64,000 bases of DNA from Mytilisepta virgata (taxonomy: Eukaryota > Mollusca > Bivalvia > Mytilida > Mytilidae): positions 40,254,150 through 40,318,149 of the forward strand of contig CM051514.1 of assembly GCA_028015205.1 (NCBI GenBank), written 5' to 3'. Numbering within the stretch: position 1 is the first letter of the stretch; every line of letters starts with the position of its first letter. Position numbers and translations under genes: made by a program. The notes beneath the pieces were generated by a model. The model searched no databases and was not told the origin of the DNA. It was given only the letters and a program-made list of their open reading frames with translations. Shown in pieces: positions 24,109 through 34,575 of the stretch.

Positions 24109-27100
24109 TTAAAAAAATAAAATTATTTTGTCGTTTTCAATACGCAGTAAGGAATTATTGCGTAAAAAATATTTATCGAAGATCTGTTGTTGGTGTTTTA
24201 TTTTGTGATAAGTGTATGCATATTCTATATATTTTCTAATTGTAAATTTGAATAGTCTCACTGTATCTATATCTTTATCATGAAACACTTTAAGATTGCG
24301 TGTTTTGAAGATGCATAATCTAGCTACACTCAGAAAAAAATTCAAAAAATATGTGTTCACAATCTTTGAACGACCAAGGTACCCAAATATCAACAGTTCC
24401 TCATAATTTATCAAGTTCACAACATCAGGGGGATAATCAATAAAAATGTTGTGTAACATATCTTTCAAAAAGTTATGTATCGGGGTCAACTTCGGACATA
24501 AGGCAAACAGGTGTAACAAGTTTTCTGTATATAGGCCGCACGCTTTGCATGTGTCGCTGTCCACTTGACCAATTTTAAACAACTTTTCTAAGGTAAAAAT
24601 AGCCCTGTGAACAATCCTATAGTTCAGACAATGACATTCGGGAGATAGACCATTCTGATTGGTTACTGAATATAATCTAGTAAAATTGATCGACGGATAT
24701 TTCTCCGCCCAATGCTTTTCAGCTGTGGGCGTTTCAAACATTTCTGACAGTAAGAGTTTGTAAAAAAATTTTGTAACTGCCCCTAGAAAAGGAACTTCTC
24801 TGTCGTTTTCTAGACAAATACGTAATTTCGGAATACTTTCGGTATTTAACGGGTTTATGGATTTCAGTAAAATTTTCCACGTTTCAGGAATACAGCTTAA
24901 AATCTTGTCGTATGCAATTTTTATTTCGTGTGGTTTTTCGTCAGGAAAATTTTGTTGGATTATTTCTACAATCGAACCGGAAGTAAAAAACCCGGGAATA
25001 AATTCATAACAGATGTCTTTTATCTGGATCAAACCTGAGTGAATGAATTTTTCGAAAAGAAGCATTTTACCGTTTAGCTTTATATTTGGATTACAAAAAA
25101 TAGGATTATCGTACACATGTTGAATTTCAATTTCAAATTTTAGCTTGGATTTTATTCTATAATAGGCATTAAACATTTCTTGATAATAAATTGGTAAGTG
25201 TTTCAGATATTTGGAATTTAAATACGTGAACACAATATTTTGTTTTAAATCCATATTTTCAATTTTATTTATGAAATAATCAACCGCACTTTTCCAAATT
25301 GATTGACAATTCGGGTCAAGATATTTTCTAAGGAATTTTAATCTAAAAGCTTGCATTTTTAGAAAAATATCTGGAATATTTAAACCTCCTGCTAATTTTT
25401 CGCCAATTATTGTTTGATATTTTACCATATGGGACTTATGTTGCCAAAGAAATTTTAAAACTATTAATCGAATTTCGTTTTTTACGTTTTCTGGTAGCGG
25501 ACATACTGTTAAAGTATAATAAAATCTAGACATTATAAGTGAAGTAAGAACAACTGCTCTACCAGGTAGTGTTAGATCTCTTTTATTCCAAAAAAATAAA
25601 ATTGTTTTTATTTTTTTAATTTTATCTTTCCAATTCAATAATTCGCATAACTGTTTATCTTTACCAACATAAATACCCAAGACTTTAGTTACAGTTTCAC
25701 AACGTTGAATTTGCAATATATTTAGTTCTTGATCATTTATGCTACCACAACCTAAGCATAAAATTTCAGATTTTTGTTTATTAATTTTAGCACCTGACGC
25801 CTCACTATATAGATTCAAAATTTTAAATGTTTCTTTTATAGAATTTTTGTCGGCAGTAAAAATATTCGTATCATCTGCATGTTGAAAAATCTTTGCCTCT
25901 TTATTTGAATTCGGAATAACAACACCTTTAATATTTTTATTCTTCATTATGGCCTGCCCTAATGGTTCCGCAACTAAAACGTAAAGGAGAGCAGAGACGG
26001 GACATCCTTGTTTTATTGAATTATTTAGTTTAACATATTTTGTTAAAAAGCCATTACATTTTACGCTACTGTTTACATTTTTATAAAATATTTTTATCCA
26101 CTGAATGAATTTTGGACCAAACCCAAATTTTTCTAAAACTAAATATAAATAATCATGATCAACTTTGTCAAAAGCCTTTTCCTGGTCAACTTTTATAAGA
26201 AAAGCTTCTAAATCATCGTTTTCAATAATTTCAATTAAATCTCGAATGCTTGCAGTTGTATCTGCAATATCTCGTCCAGGAATACAACACGTTTGATAAA
26301 TAGAAATCAATTTCGGCAAAACAAATTTTAGTCTGTTGGACATTATTCTAGCCATTATTTTATAATCCACACATAATAATGAAATGGGTCTAAAGTTTTT
26401 TAACATATTTTTGTCCCCTTTATTTTTATAGACTAAAGTTATTATGCCGTGTCGCATAGATCTTGTCATAAGTTTTTCATCTTCAATGGCTTTAAAAATT
26501 TTTAAAAATATTTCTCCGAACGAATGGAAGAAATGACAAAAGAATTCTACAGTTAGTCCATCGGGACCCGGAGATTTATTTTTAGACATACTAAATAAAG
26601 CGGCTTTTATGTCATCTAAACTAAATTCCGCTTCTAAATTTTCCATATCATCTTCAGAAACTTTTTCCGAAATAAAATTTAAAATTTCATTTGCTTTATC
26701 TTTGTTTATTGATGTACAAGAGTATAAATCTTTATAAAATTTATGAACTTCACCAAGAATTGCCTCCGTAGATGTGACTATATTATTATCACTATTTTTT
26801 AATTCTTTTATAACATTACAGTTTTGTTTATATTTTTCAAGCTGTAAAAAATATTTAGAGTTCTTGTCACCATCTATTGCCCAATGGGCTTTAGAACGCA
26901 AAATCGCGCCTTTACAAATGTTTTCTTCATGGCATTTTAATTTCAATTTAATTTCCTCAAATTTATTTAAATCAACAATTTCATTATTAGCTACGGCTAA
27001 TGAAATTTTTTCAAATTCTTTTTGAATTTTAAAATATTCCGATTTTTCGGCATGAGATTTATCTTGCGCAATAACTTTTGCTAGTTGTTTTATTTTATAT

Positions 27101-27959
27101 TTTAAATTATCATACCAAACCAAAGGTTCTTCGTCATACAGAGGACATTGTTTTTCGGTTTCAATTAATTTATTAATTTTTTCCACAAACTCTTCGTCAT
27201 CTAACAATTTGTTATTAAATATCCATAAACCCGGGCCTCTCTCAATTTCACTAAAATCTATATTCAGATTTACAAAAGAATGATCGCTGAACGCATTATG
27301 TTTATAATAAACGTTCTTCACAAATACAGAAAAGGACTTTGGAATAAATATAAAATCCAATCTACTCTGAATTAGAATATTTTGTACAACTCGACGCCAA
27401 GAGAATATTCGTGACGTTGGATTTCTTGCTCGCCATATATCATAGATATTAAAATTTTCGCACAACTGATTAATTGACTTGTATGATTTGTCTTCTGTGT
27501 GTTGTGTTTTTCCGCACCTGTCAAGTTTTGACATAGATGTGTTCATATCACCCAACAAAATAATGTTTTCTGTGTTTATCAATTTTCCACTCAAGTTTTC
27601 GAAAAAAGTAGTTTTCTCAAGAACCGAATTAGGTGCATAACAATTAACAATATTTATTAATTTTTCATCTTGTTGTAATTGAATATGTACATATCTACCG
27701 TCAAAACTTTGTATATAATTTACTTCATGTTCAACCTTTTTACTTATCAAAAAGGCAACACCTTGTCTATGCGTTTCAGCACACGAGTAAAATATTTTAC
27801 CATTCCAAAACTTAGAAAAACTAGTAGCTAAATCATCTGACCAAAAAGTTTCTTGGATAGCTACAACATCATAATAATTTTCCGAACAAAAAGAACAAAT
27901 TTTTGGAATTTTGACTGATCCCTCAAACCATTAGCATTTATAGATACAATATTAACCAT
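24109..27959 (-). pseudogene. LINE-A ORF2: endonuclease-reverse transcriptase
   Basis: The ATG at 27959 opens MVNIVSINANGLRD, the usual start of an apurinic-type endonuclease. About 25 codons on, near 27880-27895 at a short T run, the frame shifts, and the remaining 1,213 codons run open to 24109. Counting from 27750: endonuclease residues GDMN 67-70, SRLD 129-132, SDH 155-157; RT with KSPGPDGL 392-399, FRPISLL 453-459, DQEKAFD 522-528, QGCPVS 581-586 and catalytic HADD 624-627; C-terminal knuckle C1068, C1071, H1080, C1085. The protein would nick target DNA and reverse-transcribe the element RNA. The frameshift probably makes this copy unable to move by itself. Confidence 0.92.
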
Positions 27960-27994
27960 TTGTACAAAAAGTAAGAAAGAAAGTAACTTTATAT

Positions 27995-29364
27995 CTATGA
28001 ACTTGAACTTGATGCTTTATTCCGGGGTTCCCTCCTACATTTTTTAAGCTCATCTGAAGTAAATTTTGGAGATGTAACCAAACGCTTCCTCCTAATTTTA
28101 CTCATATTCGCAGCCAATTCCTCGTCGGTCATTTCAATATCAACTTCCTTAGATTCATCAACTCCTGTATTTTTACCAACAGAATCAGTCAAATTAGGCC
28201 GACGAGGAACTGGCTGTGGCTTTAATTTTGATGGGCTAGACCCCCCTTCTTTATGCATTTTATTATCAACAATTACTGTCTCTTGTTTGTTTGAATGTTC
28301 AACATCAGTCATCAAATCTAGTACATCATTGTCAACACCACACGTTTGTTGTTCATTGGAATCTGTAACATCATTGTCGTTTTTAGCGTTTTCATTGAAA
28401 TGTTCATCTTTGTCATCATCGTCAACATCACTTTCCTCCATGGTATCATCGTCACCGTCACTTTTCTCCGTGTTGTCATCGTCCACATCACTTTGCTCCA
28501 TGTTATCATCATCACCATTGACACCATCCGTGTGCTTGTCTTCAGCTTCATTCTAGTTCATATCATTTCCTTGATGTTCAGTGTTTGTTTCATGTTCAGG
28601 AATGTCAGAATTTGTTTCATTTTCTGTGTTATAATTATTTGTTTCATTTTCATTTGTTTCATTTCTATCCCTGTTCCAATCCGGCTTACACCTACAGTAT
28701 GATAACACTTTATGACATGTTTCACACGGTGGAGTTTGACAAGCTCTTGCTAGATGTCCGTAGCGTTTACACTTATAGCAAATATTATCCGGACAGTTTG
28801 CAAAAACACGACTTGTCTCAAAACACTGGGTACAGACTCTCTTTTGTTCGTCATGAACTACTCTTATATATTCAAATGAGCTCACACCAGTTCATAGTTT
28901 CAATGTATATGGTAAACTTTGTCGTTCAGGGGAAAACCTAACTACTACATACCGTGTACCATTAGCAACGTCAGTACCAGGATACATTTTCCGCTTAATT
29001 GGCGACTTGACTGTTACACCAAACTCCTGCAATTTCTCTCGTATTTCAGAGTCGGGCACATAATGTGACACGTTGAAAAAACTGACAACTTTATCACTCG
29101 AAAAAATAGCTCTGGGTTTAAAATTTGAGTCCTTCACCTTAAAACCTGTATCCACAATCAAATCTAAAGCATCTTTATCAGACAACGTAAGTTCATAAGT
29201 ATTACCACTTTTTGGAACACATGCAAGGACTGTTCCCTTCCCTCACCAACTTCTTTTTCCACATTAGCGATGACATCGGCAGCTTTTATAGTCCGGTTGT
29301 CACCTACATCCACTAACACAGTTTTTTCCTTGATGGAACGACCATCCTCCCTTCCACCAGACAT
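27995..29364 (-). pseudogene. LINE-A ORF1: RNA-binding protein, broken
   Basis: Starts MSGGREDGRS at the ATG at 29364. Three lesions divide it: a frameshift near 29225-29240, TGA at 28892-28894 and TAG at 28553-28555. The pieces follow the same order as ORF1 of LINE-B: a lysine-rich N-terminus, an RRM-like region (VVSFFNVSHYVPDSEI through MYPGTDVANGTRYVVVRFSP, 28930-29100), CCHC knuckles (CYKCKRYGHLARAC, then CETCHKVLSYCRC, near 28690-28790), and an acidic Asp/Glu/Ser-rich tail ending in a serine run. ORF1 proteins of L1/Tx1 elements coat the element RNA. Confidence 0.88.
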
Positions 29365-29560
29365 GGTGAAGGGAGGTGTGAAAGTCTTAATAAGTGTCAA
29401 AAATGCACAAAATATGCCCACAGATAGTTCTACTAAGACAAAATATGAAATAATATTGACTAACAATCAACGGATGGCTAGTCACACAACACAAACTTAT
29501 CCGATTTTTCACTGGTTTAGAAGGCGCGTCTTCGTTATCCAAATCCAAAACCGGAAGTCC

Positions 29561-29680
29561 CACAGATGGGAGCCTTGGCTACATGATAGTAATGGAATTA
29601 ACCCCACATTATCGTACAAGATTTGGAAAATATTTGTTATTCCGAGACTTAGAATATGGCTTAGAAAGTCTCAAACAGAC
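29561..29680. repeat. Second copy of the LINE-C tail
   Basis: It repeats 22081-22200 with a single observed difference (ACATTATCG for ACATTAGCG). It then runs into array sequence at the same junction, a constant offset of 7,480 bases. See the 1.65-kb duplication. Confidence 0.9.
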
Positions 29681-29978
29681 GTGACAACCTATTAAATACA
29701 TACTGTTGCGCCGGTTGTTTGAAATTTTTATTTTCTAAAAGATACCTTGTAATTTTACATTTTTGTATATACAATGCATTACAAATTGACTCGGAAGTAA
29801 GCCAGCCTTGTGCGTGTAACGCGTTAATTGTGCTTCACTTGATTCTCTAGATACACGAGATATTCACTGTGGTGCTATTAAAGCTTTGTAGGAAAAATAT
29901 TCGATGAACTAGGCCATTCCCTAGATAACTTAAAAAAAAATATAAAAAAAATACTGACGACCGAACTGACAAAAATAT

Positions 29979-30050
29979 TTCCCAGACGGGGAATCGAACC
30001 CCGGCCGCCGCGGTGAGAGCGCGGAATCCTAACCACTAGACTACATGGGA
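29979..30050 (-). tRNA. tRNA-Glu-CTC: tRNA-Glu(CTC), T6 variant
   Basis: Anticodon CTC. Acceptor base 6 is T opposite C67, an unpaired position; otherwise consensus. Confidence 0.85.
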
Positions 30051-30456
30051 CTTAGCAGAGAGGGTGAAACTAGAATATATGAAGTGTTTACGTGGGGAGC
30101 CAACGTCGATTGATAACAAGTGTCGGACAGTTTAAGATGATATGATTGGACGACTGTATATATAGGAAAACAAATAAAATACACATGCAATTCATTCGAT
30201 CTCCGGTTTATTCAAACGCATCCGAGATATCATTTGTGATGTTTAATCATAAGACTCGCTGTGAACGAGAATTTTAAAAGTCGTAATCGCTCTGAAAGTG
30301 AAGCTCGCGTTCCTCCAGCATAGTTGACCGGAGTTGTTAGATATTGGTGCCTTCGTTTGCAATCTAACTTGTTTTTACTACTTTGACAGAGATGAAAATA
30401 CAGTGTCTAATGAGGGCAGAAAATTAAAAGGGATTGCTAACCACACAAAAAAAATT

Positions 30457-30528
30457 TGGAGATGCCGGGGATCGAACCCGGGGCCTTTCACATGCGAAGC
30501 GAACGCTCTACCACTGAGCTACATCCCC
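30457..30528 (-). tRNA. tRNA-Ala-CGC: tRNA-Ala(CGC)
   Basis: Canonical; T8 terminator. Confidence 0.93.
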
Positions 30529-30726
30529 GTCCCAATGACGTTTACCACTTTCTGTTCTTATATACAGTTTGGTTTGGACCTTATATGCATTGATTTTTAA
30601 CGTGCACATCTCCACATTCCGCATTTGACAGACAAACCCATTTAGATGTCCCAGAAAATACAAATGCACACTCAAATAGTTTGTTTATGAGGAAAAACTT
30701 GGAAAACTAAAACAAAAATATTTATG

Positions 30727-30798
30727 TGGAGATGCCGGGGATCAAACCCGGGGCCTTTCACATGCAAAGCGAACGCTCTACCACTGAGCTACATCCCC
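30727..30798 (-). tRNA. tRNA-Ala-TGC: tRNA-Ala(TGC), C56T variant
   Basis: T-loop C56 has become T, changing the B box from GGTTCGATCC to GGTTTGATCC. C56 is near-invariant, so transcription and folding are doubtful. Confidence 0.75.
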
Positions 30799-31192
30799 TT
30801 CACACTCTAAACCTGTAAAATTTATGTTATTGAATTTTCGGCAGTCACCAGTCAATTCAGATCAATGTAAACTTGCACGCAACTTTTAACAGAGGTGACA
30901 ACCTATTTAATACATACTGTCGCACCGGTTGTTTGAAATTTTTATTTTCTAAAAGATACCTTGTAATTTTACATTTTTGTATATACAATGCATTACAAAT
31001 TGACTCGGAAGTAAGCCAGCCTTGTGCGTGTAACGCGTTAATTGTGCTTCACTTGATTCTCTAGATACACGAGATATTCACTGTGAGGCTATTAAAGCTT
31101 TGTAGGAAAAATATTCGATGAACTAGGCCATTCCCTAGATAACTTAAAAAAAAATATAAAAAAAATACTGACGACCGAACTGACAAAAATAT

Positions 31193-31264
31193 TTCCCAGA
31201 CGGGGAATCGAACCCCGGCCGCCGCGGTGAGAGCGCGGAATCCTAACCACTAGACTACATGGGA
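31193..31264 (-). tRNA. tRNA-Glu-CTC: tRNA-Glu(CTC), T6 variant
   Basis: T6 opposite C67, as in the copy at 29979. Confidence 0.85.
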
Positions 31265-31670
31265 CTTAGCAGAGAGGGTGAAACTAGAATATATGAAGTG
31301 TTTACGTGGGGAGCCAACGTCGATTGATAACAAGTGTCGGACAGTTTAAGATGATATGATTGGACGACTGTATATATAGGAAAACAAATAAAATACACAT
31401 GCAATTCATTCGATCTCCGGTTTATTCAAACGCATCCGAGATATCATTTGTGATGTTTAATCATAAGACTCGCTGTGAACGAGAATTTTAAAAGTCGTAA
31501 TCGCTCTGAAAGTGAAGCTCGCGTTCCTCCAGCATAGTTGACCGGAGTTGTTAGATATTGGTGCCTTCGTTTGCAATCTAACTTGTTTTTACTACTTTGA
31601 CAGAGATGAAAATACAGTGTCTAATGAGGGCAGAAAATTAAAAGGGATTGCTAACCACACAAAAAAAATT

Positions 31671-31742
31671 TGGAGATGCCGGGGATCGAACCCGGGGCCT
31701 TTCACATGCGAAGCGAACGCTCTACCACTGAGCTACATCCCC
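31671..31742 (-). tRNA. tRNA-Ala-CGC: tRNA-Ala(CGC)
   Basis: Canonical; T8 terminator. Confidence 0.93.
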
Positions 31743-31940
31743 GTCCCAATGACGTTTACCACTTTCTGTTCTTATATACAGTTTGGTTTGGACCTTATAT
31801 GCATTGATTTTTAACGTGCACATCTCCACATTCCGCATTTGACAGACAAACCCATTTAGATGTCCCAGAAAATACAAATGCACACTCAAATAGTTTGTTT
31901 ATGAGGAAAAACTTGGAAAACTAAAACAAAAATATTTATG

Positions 31941-32012
31941 TGGAGATGCCGGAGATCAAACCCGGGGCCTTTCACATGCAAAGCGAACGCTCTACCACTG
32001 AGCTACATCCCC
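31941..32012 (-). tRNA. tRNA-Ala-TGC: tRNA-Ala(TGC), C56T and C61T variant
   Basis: Two B-box bases are changed: C56 to T and C61 to T (the latter still wobble-paired with G53). Probably a pseudogene. Confidence 0.7.
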
Positions 32013-32406
32013 TTCACACTCTAAACCTGTAAAATTTATGTTATTGAATTTTCGGCAGTCACCAGTCAATTCAGATCAATGTAAACTTGCACGCAACTTT
32101 TAACAGAGGTGACAACCTATTTAATACATACTGTCGCACCGGTTGTTTGAAATTTTTATTTTCTAAAAGATACCTTGTAATTTTACATTTTTGTATATAC
32201 AATGCATTACAAATTGACTCGGAAGTAAGCCAGCCTTGTGCGTGTAACGCGTTAATTGTGCTTCACTTGATTCTCTAGATACACGAGATATTCACTGTGG
32301 TGCTATTAAAGCTTTGTAGGAAAAATATTCGATGAACTAGGCCATTCCCTAGATAACTTAAAAAAAAATATAAAAAAAATACTGACGACCGAACTGACAA
32401 AAATAT

Positions 32407-32478
32407 TTCCCAGACGGGGAATCGAACCCCGGCCGCCGCGGTGAGAGCGCGGAATCCTAACCACTAGACTACCTGGGA
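32407..32478 (-). tRNA. tRNA-Glu-CTC: tRNA-Glu(CTC)
   Basis: Consensus copy with G6 paired to C67. Confidence 0.93.
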
Positions 32479-32884
32479 CTTACCAGAGAGGGTGAAACTA
32501 GAATATATGAAGTGTTTACGTGGGGAGCCAACGTCGATTGATAACAAGTGTCGGACAGTTTAAGATGATATGATTGGACGACTGTATATATAGGAAAACA
32601 AATAAAATACACATGCAATTCATTCGATCTCCGGTTTATTCAAACGCATCCGAGATATCATTTGTGATGTTTAATCATAAGACTCGCTGTGAACGAGAAT
32701 TTTAAAAGTCGTAATCGCTCTGAAAGTGAAGCTCGCGTTCCTCCAGCATAGTTGACCGGAGTTGTTAGATATTGGTGCCTTCGTTTGCAATCTAACTTGT
32801 TTTTACTACTTTGACAGAGATGAAAATACAGTGTCTAATGAGGGCAGAAAATTAAAAGGGATTGCTAACCACACAAAAAAAATT

Positions 32885-32956
32885 TGGAGATGCCGGGGAT
32901 CGAACCCGGGGCCTTTCACATGCGAAGCGAACGCTCTACCACTGAGCTACATCCCC
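32885..32956 (-). tRNA. tRNA-Ala-CGC: tRNA-Ala(CGC)
   Basis: Canonical; T8 terminator. Confidence 0.93.
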
Positions 32957-33154
32957 GTCCCAATGACGTTTACCACTTTCTGTTCTTATATACAGTTTGG
33001 TTTGGACCTTATATGCATTGATTTTTAACGTGCACATCTCCACATTCCGCATTTGACAGACAAACCCATTTAGATGTCCCAGAAAATACAAATGCACACT
33101 CAAATAGTTTGTTTATGAGGAAAAACTTGGAAAACTAAAACAAAAATATTTATG

Positions 33155-33226
33155 TGGAGATGCCGGAGATCAAACCCGGGGCCTTTCACATGCAAAGCGA
33201 ACGCTCTACCACTGAGCTACATCCCC
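33155..33226 (-). tRNA. tRNA-Ala-TGC: tRNA-Ala(TGC), C56T and C61T variant
   Basis: Same double B-box change as the copy at 31941, so the change has spread between neighbouring units. Confidence 0.7.
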
Positions 33227-33620
33227 TTCACACTCTAAACCTGTAAAATTTATGTTATTGAATTTTCGGCAGTCACCAGTCAATTCAGATCAATGTAAAC
33301 TTGCACGCAACTTTTAACAGAGGTGACAACCTATTTAATACATACTGTCGCACCGGTTGTTTGAAATTTTTATTTTCTAAAAGATACCTTGTAATTTTAC
33401 ATTTTTGTATATACAATGCATTACAAATTGACTCGGAAGTAAGCCAGCCTTGTGCGTGTAACGCGTTAATTGTGCTTCACTTGATTCTCTAGATACACGA
33501 GATATTCACTGTGGTGCTATTAAAGCTTTGTAGGAAAAATATTCGATGAACTAGGCCATTCCCTAGATAACTTAAAAAAAAATATAAAAAAAATACTGAC
33601 GACCGAACTGACAAAAATAT

Positions 33621-33692
33621 TTCCCAGACGGGGAATCGAACCCCGGCCGCCGCGGTGAGAGCGCGGAATCCTAACCACTAGACTACCTGGGA
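33621..33692 (-). tRNA. tRNA-Glu-CTC: tRNA-Glu(CTC)
   Basis: Consensus copy. The following spacer has AAGGGTCGG where its neighbours have AAGTGTCGG. Confidence 0.93.
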
Positions 33693-34098
33693 CTTACCAG
33701 AGAGGGTGAAACTAGAATATATGAAGTGTTTACGTGGGGAGCCAACGTCGATTGATAACAAGGGTCGGACAGTTTAAGATGATATGATTGGACGACTGTA
33801 TATATAGGAAAACAAATAAAATACACATGCAATTCATTCGATCTCCGGTTTATTCAAACGCATCCGAGATATCATTTGTGATGTTTAATCATAAGACTCG
33901 CTGTGAACGAGAATTTTAAAAGTCGTAATCGCTCTGAAAGTGAAGCTCGCGTTCCTCCAGCATAGTTGACCGGAGTTGTTAGATATTGGTGCCTTCGTTT
34001 GCAATCTAACTTGTTTTTACTACTTTGACAGAGATGAAAATACAGTGTCTAATGAGGGCAGAAAATTAAAAGGGATTGCTAACCACACAAAAAAAATT

Positions 34099-34170
34099 TG
34101 GAGATGCCGGGGATCGAACCCGGGGCCTTTCACATGCGAAGCGAACGCTCTACCACTGAGCTACATCCCC
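34099..34170 (-). tRNA. tRNA-Ala-CGC: tRNA-Ala(CGC)
   Basis: Canonical; T8 terminator. Confidence 0.93.
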
Positions 34171-34368
34171 GTCCCAATGACGTTTACCACTTTCTGTTCT
34201 TATATACAGTTTGGTTTGGACCTTATATGCATTGATTTTTAACGTGCACATCTCCACATTCCGCATTTGACAGACAAACCCATTTAGATGTCCCAGAAAA
34301 TACAAATGCACACTCAAATAGTTTGTTTATGAGGAAAAACTTGGAAAACTAAAACAAAAATATTTAAG

Positions 34369-34420
34369 TGGAGATGCCGGGGATCGAACCCGGGGCCTTT
34401 CACATGCAAAGCGAACGCTC
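34369..34420 (-). pseudogene. tRNA-Ala(TGC) split by LINE-B, 3' part
   Basis: Bases from G22 to the discriminator, with anticodon TGC and an intact B box. Here the T loop is the normal TTCGATC. The remaining 5' part is at 40380-40402, on the other side of LINE-B. Confidence 0.95.
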
Positions 34421-34575
34421 TTTTTTTTTTTTATCTTTATTTCATAAAACATATCACAGTTTCACAAGTGTTTATAATATATATTTTTACATATCACAGT
34501 TAGCTTATTTTACAATGTCTTGGTTATTCAACTTAATTATATATAATAAGGATCACATTGTGCTTAAACTTTTGT

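Larger units (their letters stand above)
23735..29560 (-). mobile_element. LINE-A: tRNA-Glu-inserted non-LTR retrotransposon, decayed
   Basis: A 5.8-kb element on the - strand: 5' UTR (29365-29560), broken ORF1, broken ORF2, 3' UTR (23755-24108) and a 20-base poly(A), seen as T at 23735-23754. The 3' junction lies in the D stem of tRNA-Glu, between bases 22 and 23. The 5' end abuts a second copy of sequence found 1.65 kb to the left of the insertion. Domain order and motifs fit the L1/Tx1 group. In the RT block from N(F/Y)RPISLL to QEKAFD it is about two-thirds identical by eye to LINE-B, so the two are related but distinct families. Confidence 0.88.
29675..34420 (-). repeat. tRNA array block, type I, between LINE-A and LINE-B
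   Basis: Four units at an exact 1,214-bp period, each with Glu, Ala-CGC and Ala-TGC in + order (all genes on the - strand). The block ends inside the last tRNA-Ala(TGC), where LINE-B enters. Unit-to-unit differences are a handful of bases. Confidence 0.95.

Noticed and set aside
27751..27960. Reading LINE-A ORF2 as starting at 27750
   Set aside because: That start is TTG, and endonuclease sequence continues upstream to an ATG at 27959 across a frameshift.
28287..29695. Several + strand frames rich in Ser, Val and Ile over LINE-A ORF1
   Set aside because: They are antisense shadows of the Asp/Glu-rich tail and RRM-like region. The last one also reads through the LINE-A 5' end into the LINE-C tail.
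30334..31064. Repeated frames of 63-88 codons in every array unit, including ones starting MLDIGAFVCNL and MHATFNRGDNL
   Set aside because: They are spacer and tRNA-Ala sequence read in a protein frame, and they use non-ATG starts. Their repetition only reflects the array.
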